IMG/VR virus record: IMGVR_UViG_3300032291_001968
Span: 1-27,716 of that record
Strand: one strand, 5' to 3'
DNA from: a virus
Length of the DNA: 27,716 nt
A model generated the notes under the pieces. That model did not search any database. It was given only the letters and a program-made list of their open reading frames with translations, and was not told where the DNA came from. The first letter of the stretch is position 1; every line of letters begins with the position of its first letter. The position numbers were made by a program, and so were the translations under genes. This document shows, one piece after another, positions 12,897 through 21,149 of this stretch.

Positions 12897-13390
12897 CGAC
12901 CACAGCGGCGTGTTGTTTCGCAGAAGTCCATCAGCTCAACGACGCCGATGAAAACCAGGAGCACAACGAACGCGATGCCGCCAATGAGCGCGGCCATCTC
13001 TATCTGCTCCTGCTCTTTTTCCTTGCGCTTTTTTTCCTCGGCCTTGAGCTTGCGTGCCTCATGCGCGTCGTCGGCGTCCATCTGCGCCTGACGCTGCTTT
13101 ATCTTTGCCCAGACGTCAGCGCGGCCAGATGCCTGGAACAGGAGCATCAGCTCTGCCTCGAAGCGCTTGGCCTCGTCCAAGGCCATCTCGATTTGTAAGG
13201 CTGTGCCAAGGTTGGATTTGTTGCCGGATCTTTTGGCCTCCACCATCGCTTTGGTGGCCATGCTCTTGGCGTCGAACATCTTGCCGATCATGGGCGCCAG
13301 GCCGCCTAGGTCATTGGCGACCTTGCTGGCCTTCTTGACCATGCTGATGGCTTTTTGTAGGCCCTCCAGGGCGCTGATTGGATCGATCAC
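12893..13390 (-). CDS. Coiled-coil protein with C-terminal membrane helix (165 aa)
   Basis: The product has an N-terminal part of the type VIDPISALEGLQKAISMVKK...LAPMIGKMFDAKSMATKA, a long charged helix rich in Glu/Lys (around 100-132) and one hydrophobic helix near residues 133-153 (IGGIAFVVLLVFIGVVEL). Similar proteins of unknown function occur beside lysis genes of aquatic podoviruses. Because no Rz/Rz1 pair is seen, a spanin-like or holin-accessory role is conceivable but unproven; the topology does not fit a classic Rz. The GTG start at 13390 overlaps the previous gene's stop; the longer frame up to 13540 was rejected. Confidence 0.7.
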   Translation of the reverse strand: MIDPISALEGLQKAISMVKKASKVANDLGGLAPMIGKMFDAKSMATKAMVEAKRSGNKSNLGTALQIEMALDEAKRFEAELMLLFQASGRADVWAKIKQRQAQMDADDAHEARKLKAEEKKRKEKEQEQIEMAALIGGIAFVVLLVFIGVVELMDFCETTRRCGR

Positions 13391-13488
13391 GATGGCAGCC
13401 TCCACATGAAGACCATGACGTAGACCGACCACAGGATCAGGCCGCACATGGCGGCTGCAGAGATGAACGCGATCAGCCAGTCTTTCAT
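13387..13488 (-). CDS. Tiny membrane protein of the lysis region (33 aa)
   Basis: The 33-residue frame begins at ATG 13488, six bases after the previous stop. It encodes one hydrophobic helix (AFISAAAMCGLILWSVYVMVF) followed by a short basic tail. Its stop overlaps the next GTG. It fits the tight packing of the lysis cassette; the function is unknown. Confidence 0.5.
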   Translation of the reverse strand: MKDWLIAFISAAAMCGLILWSVYVMVFMWRLPS

Positions 13489-13493
13489 GGCGA

Positions 13494-13679
13494 TCACTTA
13501 GGCAATGAGTTATGGCCTGCAAGCCACATAAACAGGCCAATCACTGCCGCGCCTGTGAGCCAGGCGAGCTTCTTTAAGACTGACTTGCCTACTTCGGTGT
13601 AGACCTTGTTCAAGGCGACCTCGGCAGCACGCTCCGCGATCGCCTCGATCTGGTCATCAGTCAGTGGTACTTCCTTCAT
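13494..13679 (-). CDS. Small tail-anchored membrane protein (61 aa)
   Basis: The start MKEVPLTDDQIEAIAERAAEVAL and one C-terminal hydrophobic helix (about residues 38-56, LAWLTGAAVIGLFMWLAG) match a widespread type of small phage protein next to lysis genes. The N-terminal half is an acidic amphipathic helix that would lie in the cytoplasm. The ATG at 13679 was preferred to 13742 because it keeps this conserved start. It overlaps the preceding gene by 23 bp. Confidence 0.7.
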   Translation of the reverse strand: MKEVPLTDDQIEAIAERAAEVALNKVYTEVGKSVLKKLAWLTGAAVIGLFMWLAGHNSLPK

Positions 13680-13833
13680 CGCCTGCCCCTTCGGTGTTTC
13701 TCGGGAGCTGGACTTCAGCCTGGGCGCGGATCTTGGCCGCAAGAGGCCAGATGTTTGTGCTGGTTGGCAGCTGACCGATGACGTTCAGCAGGCCGTTGAC
13801 TTCGTTCAGCTCGAGTTTGAAAGTGATTTCCAT
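13657..13833 (-). CDS. Small conserved phage protein (58 aa)
   Basis: The 58-residue product begins MEITFKLELNEVNGLLNVIGQLP and continues AAKIRAQAE, a pattern common among short uncharacterised phage proteins (usually MEITFxLxLNExNxVLxxLGxxP). It is soluble and mostly helical. TGGAGAAACAC precedes the ATG. It is the first gene of the lysis cluster after a 181-bp gap following the tail-fibre accessory genes. That gap holds an A/T-rich stretch with a possible -10 (GATAAT on the minus strand), but no convincing full promoter was found. Confidence 0.75.
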   Translation of the reverse strand: MEITFKLELNEVNGLLNVIGQLPTSTNIWPLAAKIRAQAEVQLPRNTEGAGDEGSTTD

Positions 13834-14014
13834 GTGTTTCTCCAGTAGGTGTCGTGGGTTTCTTTTTTACTATCGCGGAGTGATTATCGCATCGACGTGG
13901 CAACTAAAAATGGCAAAAAGCCAGATCAAACTGCCCCGCGTAAACAATCGTCATAATTTTGTTATGAAGCTAAACTAAAAAATTGGTTCGCTGTTTCAAT
14001 TGGCAGTTGCAAAA

Positions 14015-14302
14015 TCATTCTGTTATCTCCGCAGGCGTAGGTTCTACAGGTGTAGGCTCAACGTAGGTTGGGTCTTCTTCCACCTGTTGGGTTGACTCGT
14101 TCCACAAATGTTTGCCGTGTACCAAGTTAATTTCAATTGGCGCAGGTTCGATATAAGTTAAATCAGACGCTTGTTCTGTAGTTAACTTATTATCTTTAAC
14201 ATAAATATTAAACCACGTCTGAGCATCAGTTTGGACTGTGGAACTATCGTTTCTGTAATGCACAATGTGTTTTGTAGATTTCTTATAAATAATCATGAAC
14301 AT
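14015..14302 (-). CDS. Putative tail-fibre accessory protein (95 aa)
   Basis: The 95-residue product is visibly A/T-rich in coding sequence compared with the flanking genes. Its N-terminus is MFMIIYKKSTKHIVHYRNDSS, and its C-terminus has a repeated PTYVEPTPVEPTPAEI segment. Small genes directly after tail fibres often encode fibre-assembly chaperones or fibre-tip decorations, and this is the best guess; no family is recognised. AAGGAAAAATT precedes the ATG. Confidence 0.6.
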   Translation of the reverse strand: MFMIIYKKSTKHIVHYRNDSSTVQTDAQTWFNIYVKDNKLTTEQASDLTYIEPAPIEINLVHGKHLWNESTQQVEEDPTYVEPTPVEPTPAEITE

Positions 14303-14313
14303 AATTTTTCCTT

Positions 14314-14793
14314 TTAAGATTCTGTAACAGTTGTGAATGAATAAGCTACATTGATGTTCTGGTTATTATTGTCATACCAAGATAACGAGACTGAATCAGA
14401 TGGCCCTATCCAGAAGTTACTTGCCGCAAATGTTGTGCCAGCGGATATATTATTAACTCGCATAGCCTGCAATAGAGCTGGATAATTTCCTGCTACATTA
14501 CCAAACACGCTGTTTGAACTGTTGCTAGTTACACTGGGTATACCGCCAGAAATTTGCCCACCATAATTTGATGAGTTATTAGCCCAACCAGCAACCACAC
14601 CAGCACCACCCGCTGATGAGGTGTGATATAAAACACAGTTAGGTGATGAATAAGAATTTGTTCCAGTATTATAAAACGCAACCCAATTAAGAATCACCCT
14701 AGTAGCAGTACCGCCACTTTGCGTGAATAAAGTTACTGAGCTACCATTTGCACACGATGTTGTGCCTCGTATCATTGCAATTGTTTGTGGCAT
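14314..14793 (-). CDS. Putative receptor-binding/tail-fibre tip protein (159 aa)
   Basis: The 159-residue product is rich in Ser, Thr, Asn and Gly and predicted to be all beta, with no charged clusters: for example GTTSCANGSSVTLFTQSGG, LNWVAFYNTGTNSYSS and SDSVSLSWYDNNNQNINVAYSF. This composition is typical of phage adhesin or fibre-tip proteins. It starts 18 bp after the main tail-fibre stop and shares its A/T-rich composition. It may bind the host receptor or decorate the fibre; this is inferred from composition and position. Confidence 0.65.
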   Translation of the reverse strand: MPQTIAMIRGTTSCANGSSVTLFTQSGGTATRVILNWVAFYNTGTNSYSSPNCVLYHTSSAGGAGVVAGWANNSSNYGGQISGGIPSVTSNSSNSVFGNVAGNYPALLQAMRVNNISAGTTFAASNFWIGPSDSVSLSWYDNNNQNINVAYSFTTVTES

Positions 14794-14811
14794 TTTTATT
14801 CTCCTTAAAAA

Positions 14812-17800
14812 TTAAACTCTACCAGTGGAACCAAAGGCGACGAATGCTCCAGCCCCGCCACCTGGTGTAGACCAAGTAGGCGCAGAACCTGAACCTTGTG
14901 ATGTTAAGACTTGACCTGCTGTGCCGTAGGATGGGGATGCACCGATACCAAGTTGACCTGCTGTACCATGTGTAAATCTTAGCGCACCATTTACCCAGAA
15001 CTGCTGAGGTGTGCTAACCGAAACCCATTGAGTTGCTGAGCCTGTGTAATAAATAAATGCTTGTTCGGTTGTGCCGTCTTGAACACTGACAATACCATTG
15101 ACCGACAGTTTGCGTGAACCCGGGTTGGCGGTAGTTCCAATACTTACATTTCCAAATGAACCACCACCAACATAAAGATTGTCGTTTAGTGCAAGATTTA
15201 CATATGCAGAACTAGTACGGTTGTAGCCTCGCAATCCTGCGTAAGTTGCGTCGTAATACAATTCAGCACCAGTTCCTGATGCGGGTACTGTTTGTGTTGT
15301 ACTTCTAATTGTTCCTGCTGTATCTAACTTTGCCGCAGGCAAACTTGTACCAATACCCAACCCTGTTGAGGTGAGGCGCATTTGTTCTGTGCTAGATTGC
15401 AAAAATGTTAATGCGCCACTTTCAACGCCAAAGCCATAAATGTTGCTACCACCGCTTTGATACAAAGCAAACTTTGCACCAATGGTTGCACCCATGTAAA
15501 GGTTAGTCCCATCAAAAGTAAGCGCAGAGCCACTTGTCAGAACCTTTGAACCATTGAGATAGGTCACTCCATTGGCTGTGCCTCCAGACAGCGTGACAGC
15601 GCCAGTCGCTGACAACGTAGTGAACGCGCCGGTGTTGGGCGTCGTTGCACCAACTGTGCCGTTGTGAGGGCCAGAGAACTGCGTGCTGGCTGTAATTGTC
15701 GTTCCGCTCACAGTGGTAAACGCGCCAGTGTTTGGTGTCGTCGCACCCACCGTGCCGTTGTGAGGGCCGGTGTAAGTCTGGCCAGCGGCGAACACAATCG
15801 CGCCGGTCATTGTTCCACCAGTCAGTGCCAGGTAGCCGGCTGCAGGAATGTACGCAGCCACCCATGCGCTGCCGTTGTAGACGCGCATCTCGCTGACTGT
15901 GCTGTTCCAGTACAAGTTGCCGGCCACCAAAGCGCCGCCAGTGTTGTTGGTCGATGGGTCAGAAGACTTGTCGCCCAGGTACTGGTTGTTGAAATTTGTG
16001 TACGAGGTGGCTGCGTTGGTTGCCTGCGTTGTTGCGATGCCTGCTTGTGTCGTTGCAATACCGGCCTGCGTTGTGGCAATACCAGCCTGAGTGGTTGCGG
16101 TAGCCGCAGACGCGGCAGCTGTCGTTGTCGATCCAAAAATCGTGTCGATGTAGTTCTTTGTCGCAGCATCCTGGGCAAGCGTTGGATCACCCAGGCCGGT
16201 GATCTTGTTGGCGCCCATCGCGATGGCGCCTGACATGGTTCCACCAGTCAAGTTAAGCTTCAAAGCCAGACCGGTGTCGGTGTAGTCCTTAGTAGCCGCA
16301 TCAGCAGAGGAGGATGGAGCGCCAAGGCCAGTGACCTTGAAACCGCCCATCGCCAGGTTGCCCGACATCGTGCCGCCAGACAGATTCAGCTTTGCAGCCA
16401 AGAACGTGTCTGTTTGCGTTTGCGTGTAGGCGTCAGTGATGCCAAAGCCAGCCAAGGTCGTTGGGTTTGTGCCGGCAGTCACGCGGCCATAGGCGTCAAC
16501 AGTCACCGACTTGTAGGTCGATGCAGTCACGCCAGTGGTGGCCAGGTCGATGTCGTCTGTGTTGACAACAATGCGTGAGCTCGAGGCCGTGCCAACGCTG
16601 ATCGTGTTGCCGGTCTTTGTCAGACCAGCGCCAGCAGTGATCTGGCCAGCTCCAGAGAACTGCTCCCAGGTCACAGCAGTCACGCCAAGCGTACCACCAG
16701 CAGGCGATGTGCAGACCCATCCAGAGTTGTCGTTGACTGTGCCTTCTTCTACAAAGGTGAAAGCACCAACCAGCTCTGCCCAGGTGTCAGCATCAGCTGC
16801 ACGCGACCAGGAGCCTGCAGCCACGACATAGATGCCGTTGTTGGCCGCTGTGGACTGGTCTTTGACCAGGACGCGATCGCCTGCGATGACGGCCACGCCG
16901 TCGATCGTCTGAGTGCCAGACAAAGAGATGTTTGCGACTGTCGCTACGCGGCAGGAGCCCTTGACGTCGAGGCCCTGGGCCACTGAGTCAACGTAAGCCT
17001 TTGTGGCCGCGTCCTGGTCAGCTGTCGGAGTGCCAAGGCCAGTGATCTTGCTAGAGCCCATTGCGATCGCGCCAGCCATCGTGCCGCCGGCCAGAGCCAA
17101 GCGAGTCGCGACCTGGGCGTCAACGTAGGTCTTGTTGGTGGCGTCACCACCAGCGCTTGGGGCGCCCAGTCCAGTGACCAGGTTGCTACCCATGGCGATG
17201 TTGCCGCTCATCGTGCCGCCCGTGAGCGACAGCTTCAATGCGTCTTGCGTGTCAACGTAGCCCTTGTTGGCTGCGTCAGATGCGTTGGTTGGGTTGCTCA
17301 GGCCAGTGATGGTCGCGGAGCTGCCGGCAGTCATGTCCAGCGAGCCTGTGATCACCACGTCGTTAAACGTCGATGTGCCAGAGCCAGCCGTCACGTTGCC
17401 GGTGACGTTGCCAGAAACGCCACCCGTTGCTGTTATCGCACCAGTAACGGCCAAAGTTGAGGACAAGGTGGTCGAGCCAGTCACGGCAAACGTGCCGCTC
17501 ACAGACGCATTGCCCAAAGCGGTCAAAGCCTTACCAAAAGGAACCGTCAAACCAACAGTCGAGAACTGAGCGACGTTCACGCCCAGGACGGCCATCCAGG
17601 TCGAGCCAGATCCAGAACGATAGAGGCCGGTGTTGGTCTCGTTCAGGTAGGACAGGCCTGGTGCGCTGATGTTGCCGTCAGCAATGCGGAAAGGCGCCAA
17701 CATACCGCCGGCGCCAGTGCGAGATAGAGAGTTCGTCAGCGCGTCAGCAACGTCCTCCAGCGTTATATTGGCCCATTCGGCCTCGATGACGTCACCAGGC

Positions 17801-17853
17801 GTGACGGGGTTGCCGCCTGGTAGCGTGTAAATACCGGATGCGTTGCGTGGCAT
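14812..17853 (-). CDS. Long tail fibre protein (1013 aa)
   Basis: The N-terminus (MPRNASGIYTLPGGNPVTPGDVIEAEWANITLEDVADAL...MLAPFRIADG) is the virion-attachment type seen in fibres of Burkholderiales and other podoviruses. The shaft has four full and two partial copies of a ~38-residue repeat (GGTMxGxIAMGxxKITGLGxPTxxxDAATKxYVD), a TTQAGIA heptad repeated in tandem, and two copies of GPHNGTVGATTPNTGAFTT. The distal ~250 residues are beta-rich, coded in more A/T-rich DNA, and end in a Gly-rich tail (TPGGGAGAFVAFGSTGRV). It binds the host surface. AAGGAG precedes the ATG. Confidence 0.9.
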   Translation of the reverse strand: MPRNASGIYTLPGGNPVTPGDVIEAEWANITLEDVADALTNSLSRTGAGGMLAPFRIADGNISAPGLSYLNETNTGLYRSGSGSTWMAVLGVNVAQFSTVGLTVPFGKALTALGNASVSGTFAVTGSTTLSSTLAVTGAITATGGVSGNVTGNVTAGSGTSTFNDVVITGSLDMTAGSSATITGLSNPTNASDAANKGYVDTQDALKLSLTGGTMSGNIAMGSNLVTGLGAPSAGGDATNKTYVDAQVATRLALAGGTMAGAIAMGSSKITGLGTPTADQDAATKAYVDSVAQGLDVKGSCRVATVANISLSGTQTIDGVAVIAGDRVLVKDQSTAANNGIYVVAAGSWSRAADADTWAELVGAFTFVEEGTVNDNSGWVCTSPAGGTLGVTAVTWEQFSGAGQITAGAGLTKTGNTISVGTASSSRIVVNTDDIDLATTGVTASTYKSVTVDAYGRVTAGTNPTTLAGFGITDAYTQTQTDTFLAAKLNLSGGTMSGNLAMGGFKVTGLGAPSSSADAATKDYTDTGLALKLNLTGGTMSGAIAMGANKITGLGDPTLAQDAATKNYIDTIFGSTTTAAASAATATTQAGIATTQAGIATTQAGIATTQATNAATSYTNFNNQYLGDKSSDPSTNNTGGALVAGNLYWNSTVSEMRVYNGSAWVAAYIPAAGYLALTGGTMTGAIVFAAGQTYTGPHNGTVGATTPNTGAFTTVSGTTITASTQFSGPHNGTVGATTPNTGAFTTLSATGAVTLSGGTANGVTYLNGSKVLTSGSALTFDGTNLYMGATIGAKFALYQSGGSNIYGFGVESGALTFLQSSTEQMRLTSTGLGIGTSLPAAKLDTAGTIRSTTQTVPASGTGAELYYDATYAGLRGYNRTSSAYVNLALNDNLYVGGGSFGNVSIGTTANPGSRKLSVNGIVSVQDGTTEQAFIYYTGSATQWVSVSTPQQFWVNGALRFTHGTAGQLGIGASPSYGTAGQVLTSQGSGSAPTWSTPGGGAGAFVAFGSTGRV

Positions 17854-17863
17854 GTCTTACTCC

Positions 17864-19531
17864 TTATTGCTGACTGTTCACGCCGGCCCCACGGGCCAGC
17901 GAAATGACGCCCTGTGGGCCATATTTTCGCAGAGCTTCATCGATTGCTTGAGTAGGCACGCCACGCAACGTCAGTTGCTTAACGGCGGCCTCATACAAAG
18001 GTTCGATGCCCTGCATTGCAAATTTGCTTCCGCCGCGTGTGTAGAAGGGCAGCGCAAGCGCGGCGCCTCCAGCCATAGAGGCTGGGTCTATGCCGGCAGC
18101 ACTACCTGCACCAAGTGCACCTGCTCCCCACATGAGGCGGGTTGCCGTGCCGCTATCAGGCACAGAATCGCCAAGGACTTTTTCGCCTTGACGAGTCAAA
18201 GTGTTCAGTTTTTCAAACGGCGTGTTTCCACCGCGCAAAGCGCGTGTCACATTATTGAACTGAGACTGATCAGACGTCTCAATAGAACGTCGTAATGAGT
18301 TTGGTGTAAAGCGGCCTGCAACCTCGTTGGCCGCCACGTTCTGATTGCCGCGATAGCCGCCTGCGCGATCAAGCGCAACCAACGAACGCCATGAGGCATC
18401 GTTTTGTCGCAAGGCTGCGCCTGCTCCTGGCGCTACTTGATCAACCGCATCGGGCAACAGACGGCGCCATTCAGTGTTGACCTGAGATAGCGCGTCGCCA
18501 ATCGCACGTTCCTCTTGCGAGCTAGACGACTTCAAACCTGACACAAACTTACCAAAGTCTGACTCCACCTCTTTGGCAGTGTCGCCTGTAATGTTTTTGC
18601 TGCGGTCGATAACGTTCTTTTGAACGTAGTCATAAACGCGCTTCTTAGCGGATTCAGTCAAGCCCAGCGATGGATCATCTGCAGCCTTGATGGTCGCCTT
18701 AATCAGCGAGCTGTCGTCAATCGTGACGTTTGTGCCCTTGGGAATCAGCGTCTTGTAGTTGTCGCTCAAAGTCTCTCGAGCAGCAAGCAACGCCTCATCG
18801 CCAATGCCCTTGCTAGTTGGCACGGCAGTCTGAATTGCCTTTTCATTAAATTCATTGACAGCTCGTTCGCGAGAGTTGCGAATTACGTCGCCAATCAATG
18901 GCAACGATTTGAGCTTCTGCTCTGCTGTGTTGACAGCACCGCCAATGGCCTGACCAATCGTAGGTTGAACACCTTGACTTGACAGGGCTTGAGCATCCTT
19001 GCTGACCAGCGGCTTAATCAAGCCACCTGCCAAGCGGTTGACACCCATGCCTACACCAGTGCCGATTGCGCCACCAGCAGCACCGCCTGAGCGATCCTCT
19101 GGGCTTGTCAGTGCGCCGTAGCCAGCACCAAACCCAAGTTCTGCAAGAGTGCGTGCAAGCAGTGGCGCTTTGCTCACAGCCTGCGTCACACGGGCGGCAG
19201 GCGCCAGCGACATGCCAACATCAGCGCCAATGCTTCCAACTGTTGCAGCCGTACCGCCTTCTTTTTCAAAGCTACGGCCTTGCGCTAAAAGCGCTTTGTC
19301 TTCTGGCGTTAGATCAGTGAAGACGCCCTTAAGACCCATCGCAGCGCGATCAAACGAAGTTTTTGCGCCGCCTAAGCCGCGCATAAGCGCACCCATCTGA
19401 CCGACGTCCTCGCCGGCATACTGGTTGGCCAATTCGCGCTGGGTTGTGGGAGCGCTTTGAGTATCTTGAGCGCGGGCGCGAGCAGAAGCTAAAGCCAGAG
19501 CTTTCTTTTGCTCAAGTGTTAGTTCTGCCAT
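17864..19531 (-). CDS. Putative internal virion/DNA-ejection protein (555 aa)
   Basis: The 555-residue Ala/Gly-rich helical protein contains two glycine-rich hydrophobic stretches (SGGAAGGAIGTGVGMGVNRLAGG near 150 and WGAGALGAGSAAGIDPASMAGGAALALP near 480) that could insert into a membrane. Long charged helices lie between them. Its position between the tail fibre and another helical virion protein matches the ejection-protein genes of P22-like and other podoviruses. There is no sequence motif that fixes the function. It overlaps the upstream gene by 13 bp. Confidence 0.6.
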   Translation of the reverse strand: MAELTLEQKKALALASARARAQDTQSAPTTQRELANQYAGEDVGQMGALMRGLGGAKTSFDRAAMGLKGVFTDLTPEDKALLAQGRSFEKEGGTAATVGSIGADVGMSLAPAARVTQAVSKAPLLARTLAELGFGAGYGALTSPEDRSGGAAGGAIGTGVGMGVNRLAGGLIKPLVSKDAQALSSQGVQPTIGQAIGGAVNTAEQKLKSLPLIGDVIRNSRERAVNEFNEKAIQTAVPTSKGIGDEALLAARETLSDNYKTLIPKGTNVTIDDSSLIKATIKAADDPSLGLTESAKKRVYDYVQKNVIDRSKNITGDTAKEVESDFGKFVSGLKSSSSQEERAIGDALSQVNTEWRRLLPDAVDQVAPGAGAALRQNDASWRSLVALDRAGGYRGNQNVAANEVAGRFTPNSLRRSIETSDQSQFNNVTRALRGGNTPFEKLNTLTRQGEKVLGDSVPDSGTATRLMWGAGALGAGSAAGIDPASMAGGAALALPFYTRGGSKFAMQGIEPLYEAAVKQLTLRGVPTQAIDEALRKYGPQGVISLARGAGVNSQQ

Positions 19532-20766
19532 AAAGACTTCTCCTGCGGCGTCATTGCGTTCCAGACTTTCGGATCAACGCCGGCAGGCGCGTCTGATTTG
19601 CCAGTCGCTTTGGGCAAAACACTCTTGCGCTCGGGGGCCACAAACGGCTTGCTAAAGTCAATCTTGCCGCCTTGGTCGCGGTAGCGATTCTTGATGTCAG
19701 CGCTGTAGCCGCCACCAACGTTGGCAATAGCTTCGTTGACCTTAGGAAGAATCACGTTCTTATATGCGTTTAAAAAGTCGTCTTCACTAAACTTTCCAGA
19801 GGCCATGTTGGACAAGGTCTGACGCTCATACTCATTGATCGTTACAGCCTGACCAGACGCTGCTCGCAACAGTTCATTGGCAACGTTCTTGACCATCGAG
19901 CGATTGGCTTTGCCTTCTTTGCCCATCATCGCGCCCGAAATATCGAGTCCCATGATGCTCATGTCGCTGCCGTAGCCAATGCCTGGAATTGTTTTTCCTT
20001 CCGGGACGTACTGACCCAGAGTGTTGTTCAATTCACGCACGCCAGCGACAAGGTTGACGTAGTCATCAGCCTGCTTGGACAGCTTCTGTGTGCCCTCGCC
20101 AAGTTGCTTTTCCTTCTTGTCAGTGGCGTTCTGCTCAGCCAAAGCTCGAGTGGCCGCGGCAGTCTGGGCACGCATGTCCAAACTTTGCTGTTGCAGCTGA
20201 ACGCCCATCAAGCGAAGTTGGTTTTGGATCTCGTTCTGCGCACGCTGTGCGGCAATACGCTCGCGGGCAGTCTCAGCAGTCGCGGCCATCGTCTCGTAGG
20301 CTTTGGCCTGCTGTAGCAAGAACTCAGCTTTCTTGTTTTGCGCAGCTTCGGGATCTTTGAGGTACTCGCCTTCAGCGGTAATGACGCCACTGCCCATCTT
20401 CATGGGGTCGCGTGACGTGGCAGCCTTCTTTAAATACTGCTCTTGCACGGGGGCAAAGCTCTCCCCTGCAAACTGAGCTGCCAACGCGTTGAGCATAGCC
20501 GCGTCGCCCTGCTGGGCACGCTGCTTGGCAAACTTTTGAAACTGCGAAAAGTCAGGCTCTTGGTTGTAGAGGTCGCTGCCTTGTTGGTACAGGTCTGTAG
20601 CTTTAGATCGATACGCGTCAATCGCGTTGGGAAGCATGCCGCCTTGATTAGGCCGCACTGTGTTTGACAGAACGCCGCCAGGCGACTGAATCATCGCCCT
20701 CGACTTTTTTAAGAGGCCATAGCTTGGCTGCTCCTCTTCGTTGTTGAACAAGGTGTAATCGGACAT
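19519..20766 (-). CDS. Putative internal virion protein (415 aa)
   Basis: The 415-residue protein is rich in Gln, Ala and Lys. A long coiled-coil region spans about residues 125-240 (ARERIAAQRAQNEIQNQLRL...), and the N-terminus contains repeated LYQQGSDLYNQ. The C-terminal third is mixed and ends in DPKVWNAMTPQEKSLWQN. Such proteins sit between tail and ejection genes in podoviruses and are likely carried in the virion for DNA injection. No catalytic domain is visible; it does not look like a lytic transglycosylase. Confidence 0.55.
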   Translation of the reverse strand: MSDYTLFNNEEEQPSYGLLKKSRAMIQSPGGVLSNTVRPNQGGMLPNAIDAYRSKATDLYQQGSDLYNQEPDFSQFQKFAKQRAQQGDAAMLNALAAQFAGESFAPVQEQYLKKAATSRDPMKMGSGVITAEGEYLKDPEAAQNKKAEFLLQQAKAYETMAATAETARERIAAQRAQNEIQNQLRLMGVQLQQQSLDMRAQTAAATRALAEQNATDKKEKQLGEGTQKLSKQADDYVNLVAGVRELNNTLGQYVPEGKTIPGIGYGSDMSIMGLDISGAMMGKEGKANRSMVKNVANELLRAASGQAVTINEYERQTLSNMASGKFSEDDFLNAYKNVILPKVNEAIANVGGGYSADIKNRYRDQGGKIDFSKPFVAPERKSVLPKATGKSDAPAGVDPKVWNAMTPQEKSLWQN

Positions 20767-20768
20767 GA

Positions 20769-21149
20769 TTAGTACCCAGCACCAGGCATATCAAAGCCAT
20801 AATTTTCGGTGTTCATTCCGCCGCCCAAGCCGGCGTTGGGCATTGAACTAGCGCCCATGCGACGCTTGCGCAGCTGCTCAAGGGCCATGCGTTGGCGATC
20901 ATTCATGCCGCGCATGCCGCTGTCAACGCCGCCCTGTGCCTGTGAGGCCAGGTAGCCTTGACCCAGCTGCGAGAGCGCTTGGCCGATGCCTGGCGCAACG
21001 TAGTGCTTGCCGACCATCTCGCCCTGCATTGGACTCATGGAGTTCTTGCGGAGCGCGTCAACCATTGCTTGCTTTTTTTTCAGCTCAGCTTCTTCAGGAC
21101 GCATTTGGCCCATCTGGACCAGGTACTCAAACATCAAATCGTCATTCAT
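20769..21149 (-). CDS. Small virion-associated protein (126 aa)
   Basis: The 126-residue product is rich in Met, Gly and Gln (KKQAMVDALRKNSMSPMQGEM, GIGQALSQLGQGYLASQAQGG, QRMALEQLRKRRMGASSMPN). This composition resembles small structural proteins encoded beside podovirus ejection genes. The ATG at 21149 follows GGAGG by six bases and overlaps the upstream stop; a GTG three bases earlier is the alternative. Function unknown. Confidence 0.6.
   Translation of the reverse strand: MNDDLMFEYLVQMGQMRPEEAELKKKQAMVDALRKNSMSPMQGEMVGKHYVAPGIGQALSQLGQGYLASQAQGGVDSGMRGMNDRQRMALEQLRKRRMGASSMPNAGLGGGMNTENYGFDMPGAGY

Noticed and set aside
15664-16831. Open frames on the + strand opposite the tail-fibre gene
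   Set aside because: They are antisense shadows of a repetitive coding sequence, lack ribosome-binding sites and have no recognisable pattern.
16000-17300. CRISPR array in the repeated fibre region
   Set aside because: The repeats are protein-coding, diverged at the DNA level and not separated by unique spacers of equal length.
14812-17853. Diversity-generating retroelement target in the fibre
   Set aside because: No reverse transcriptase or template repeat with adenine-biased differences was seen in the window, despite the similar virion type to phages that carry such systems.
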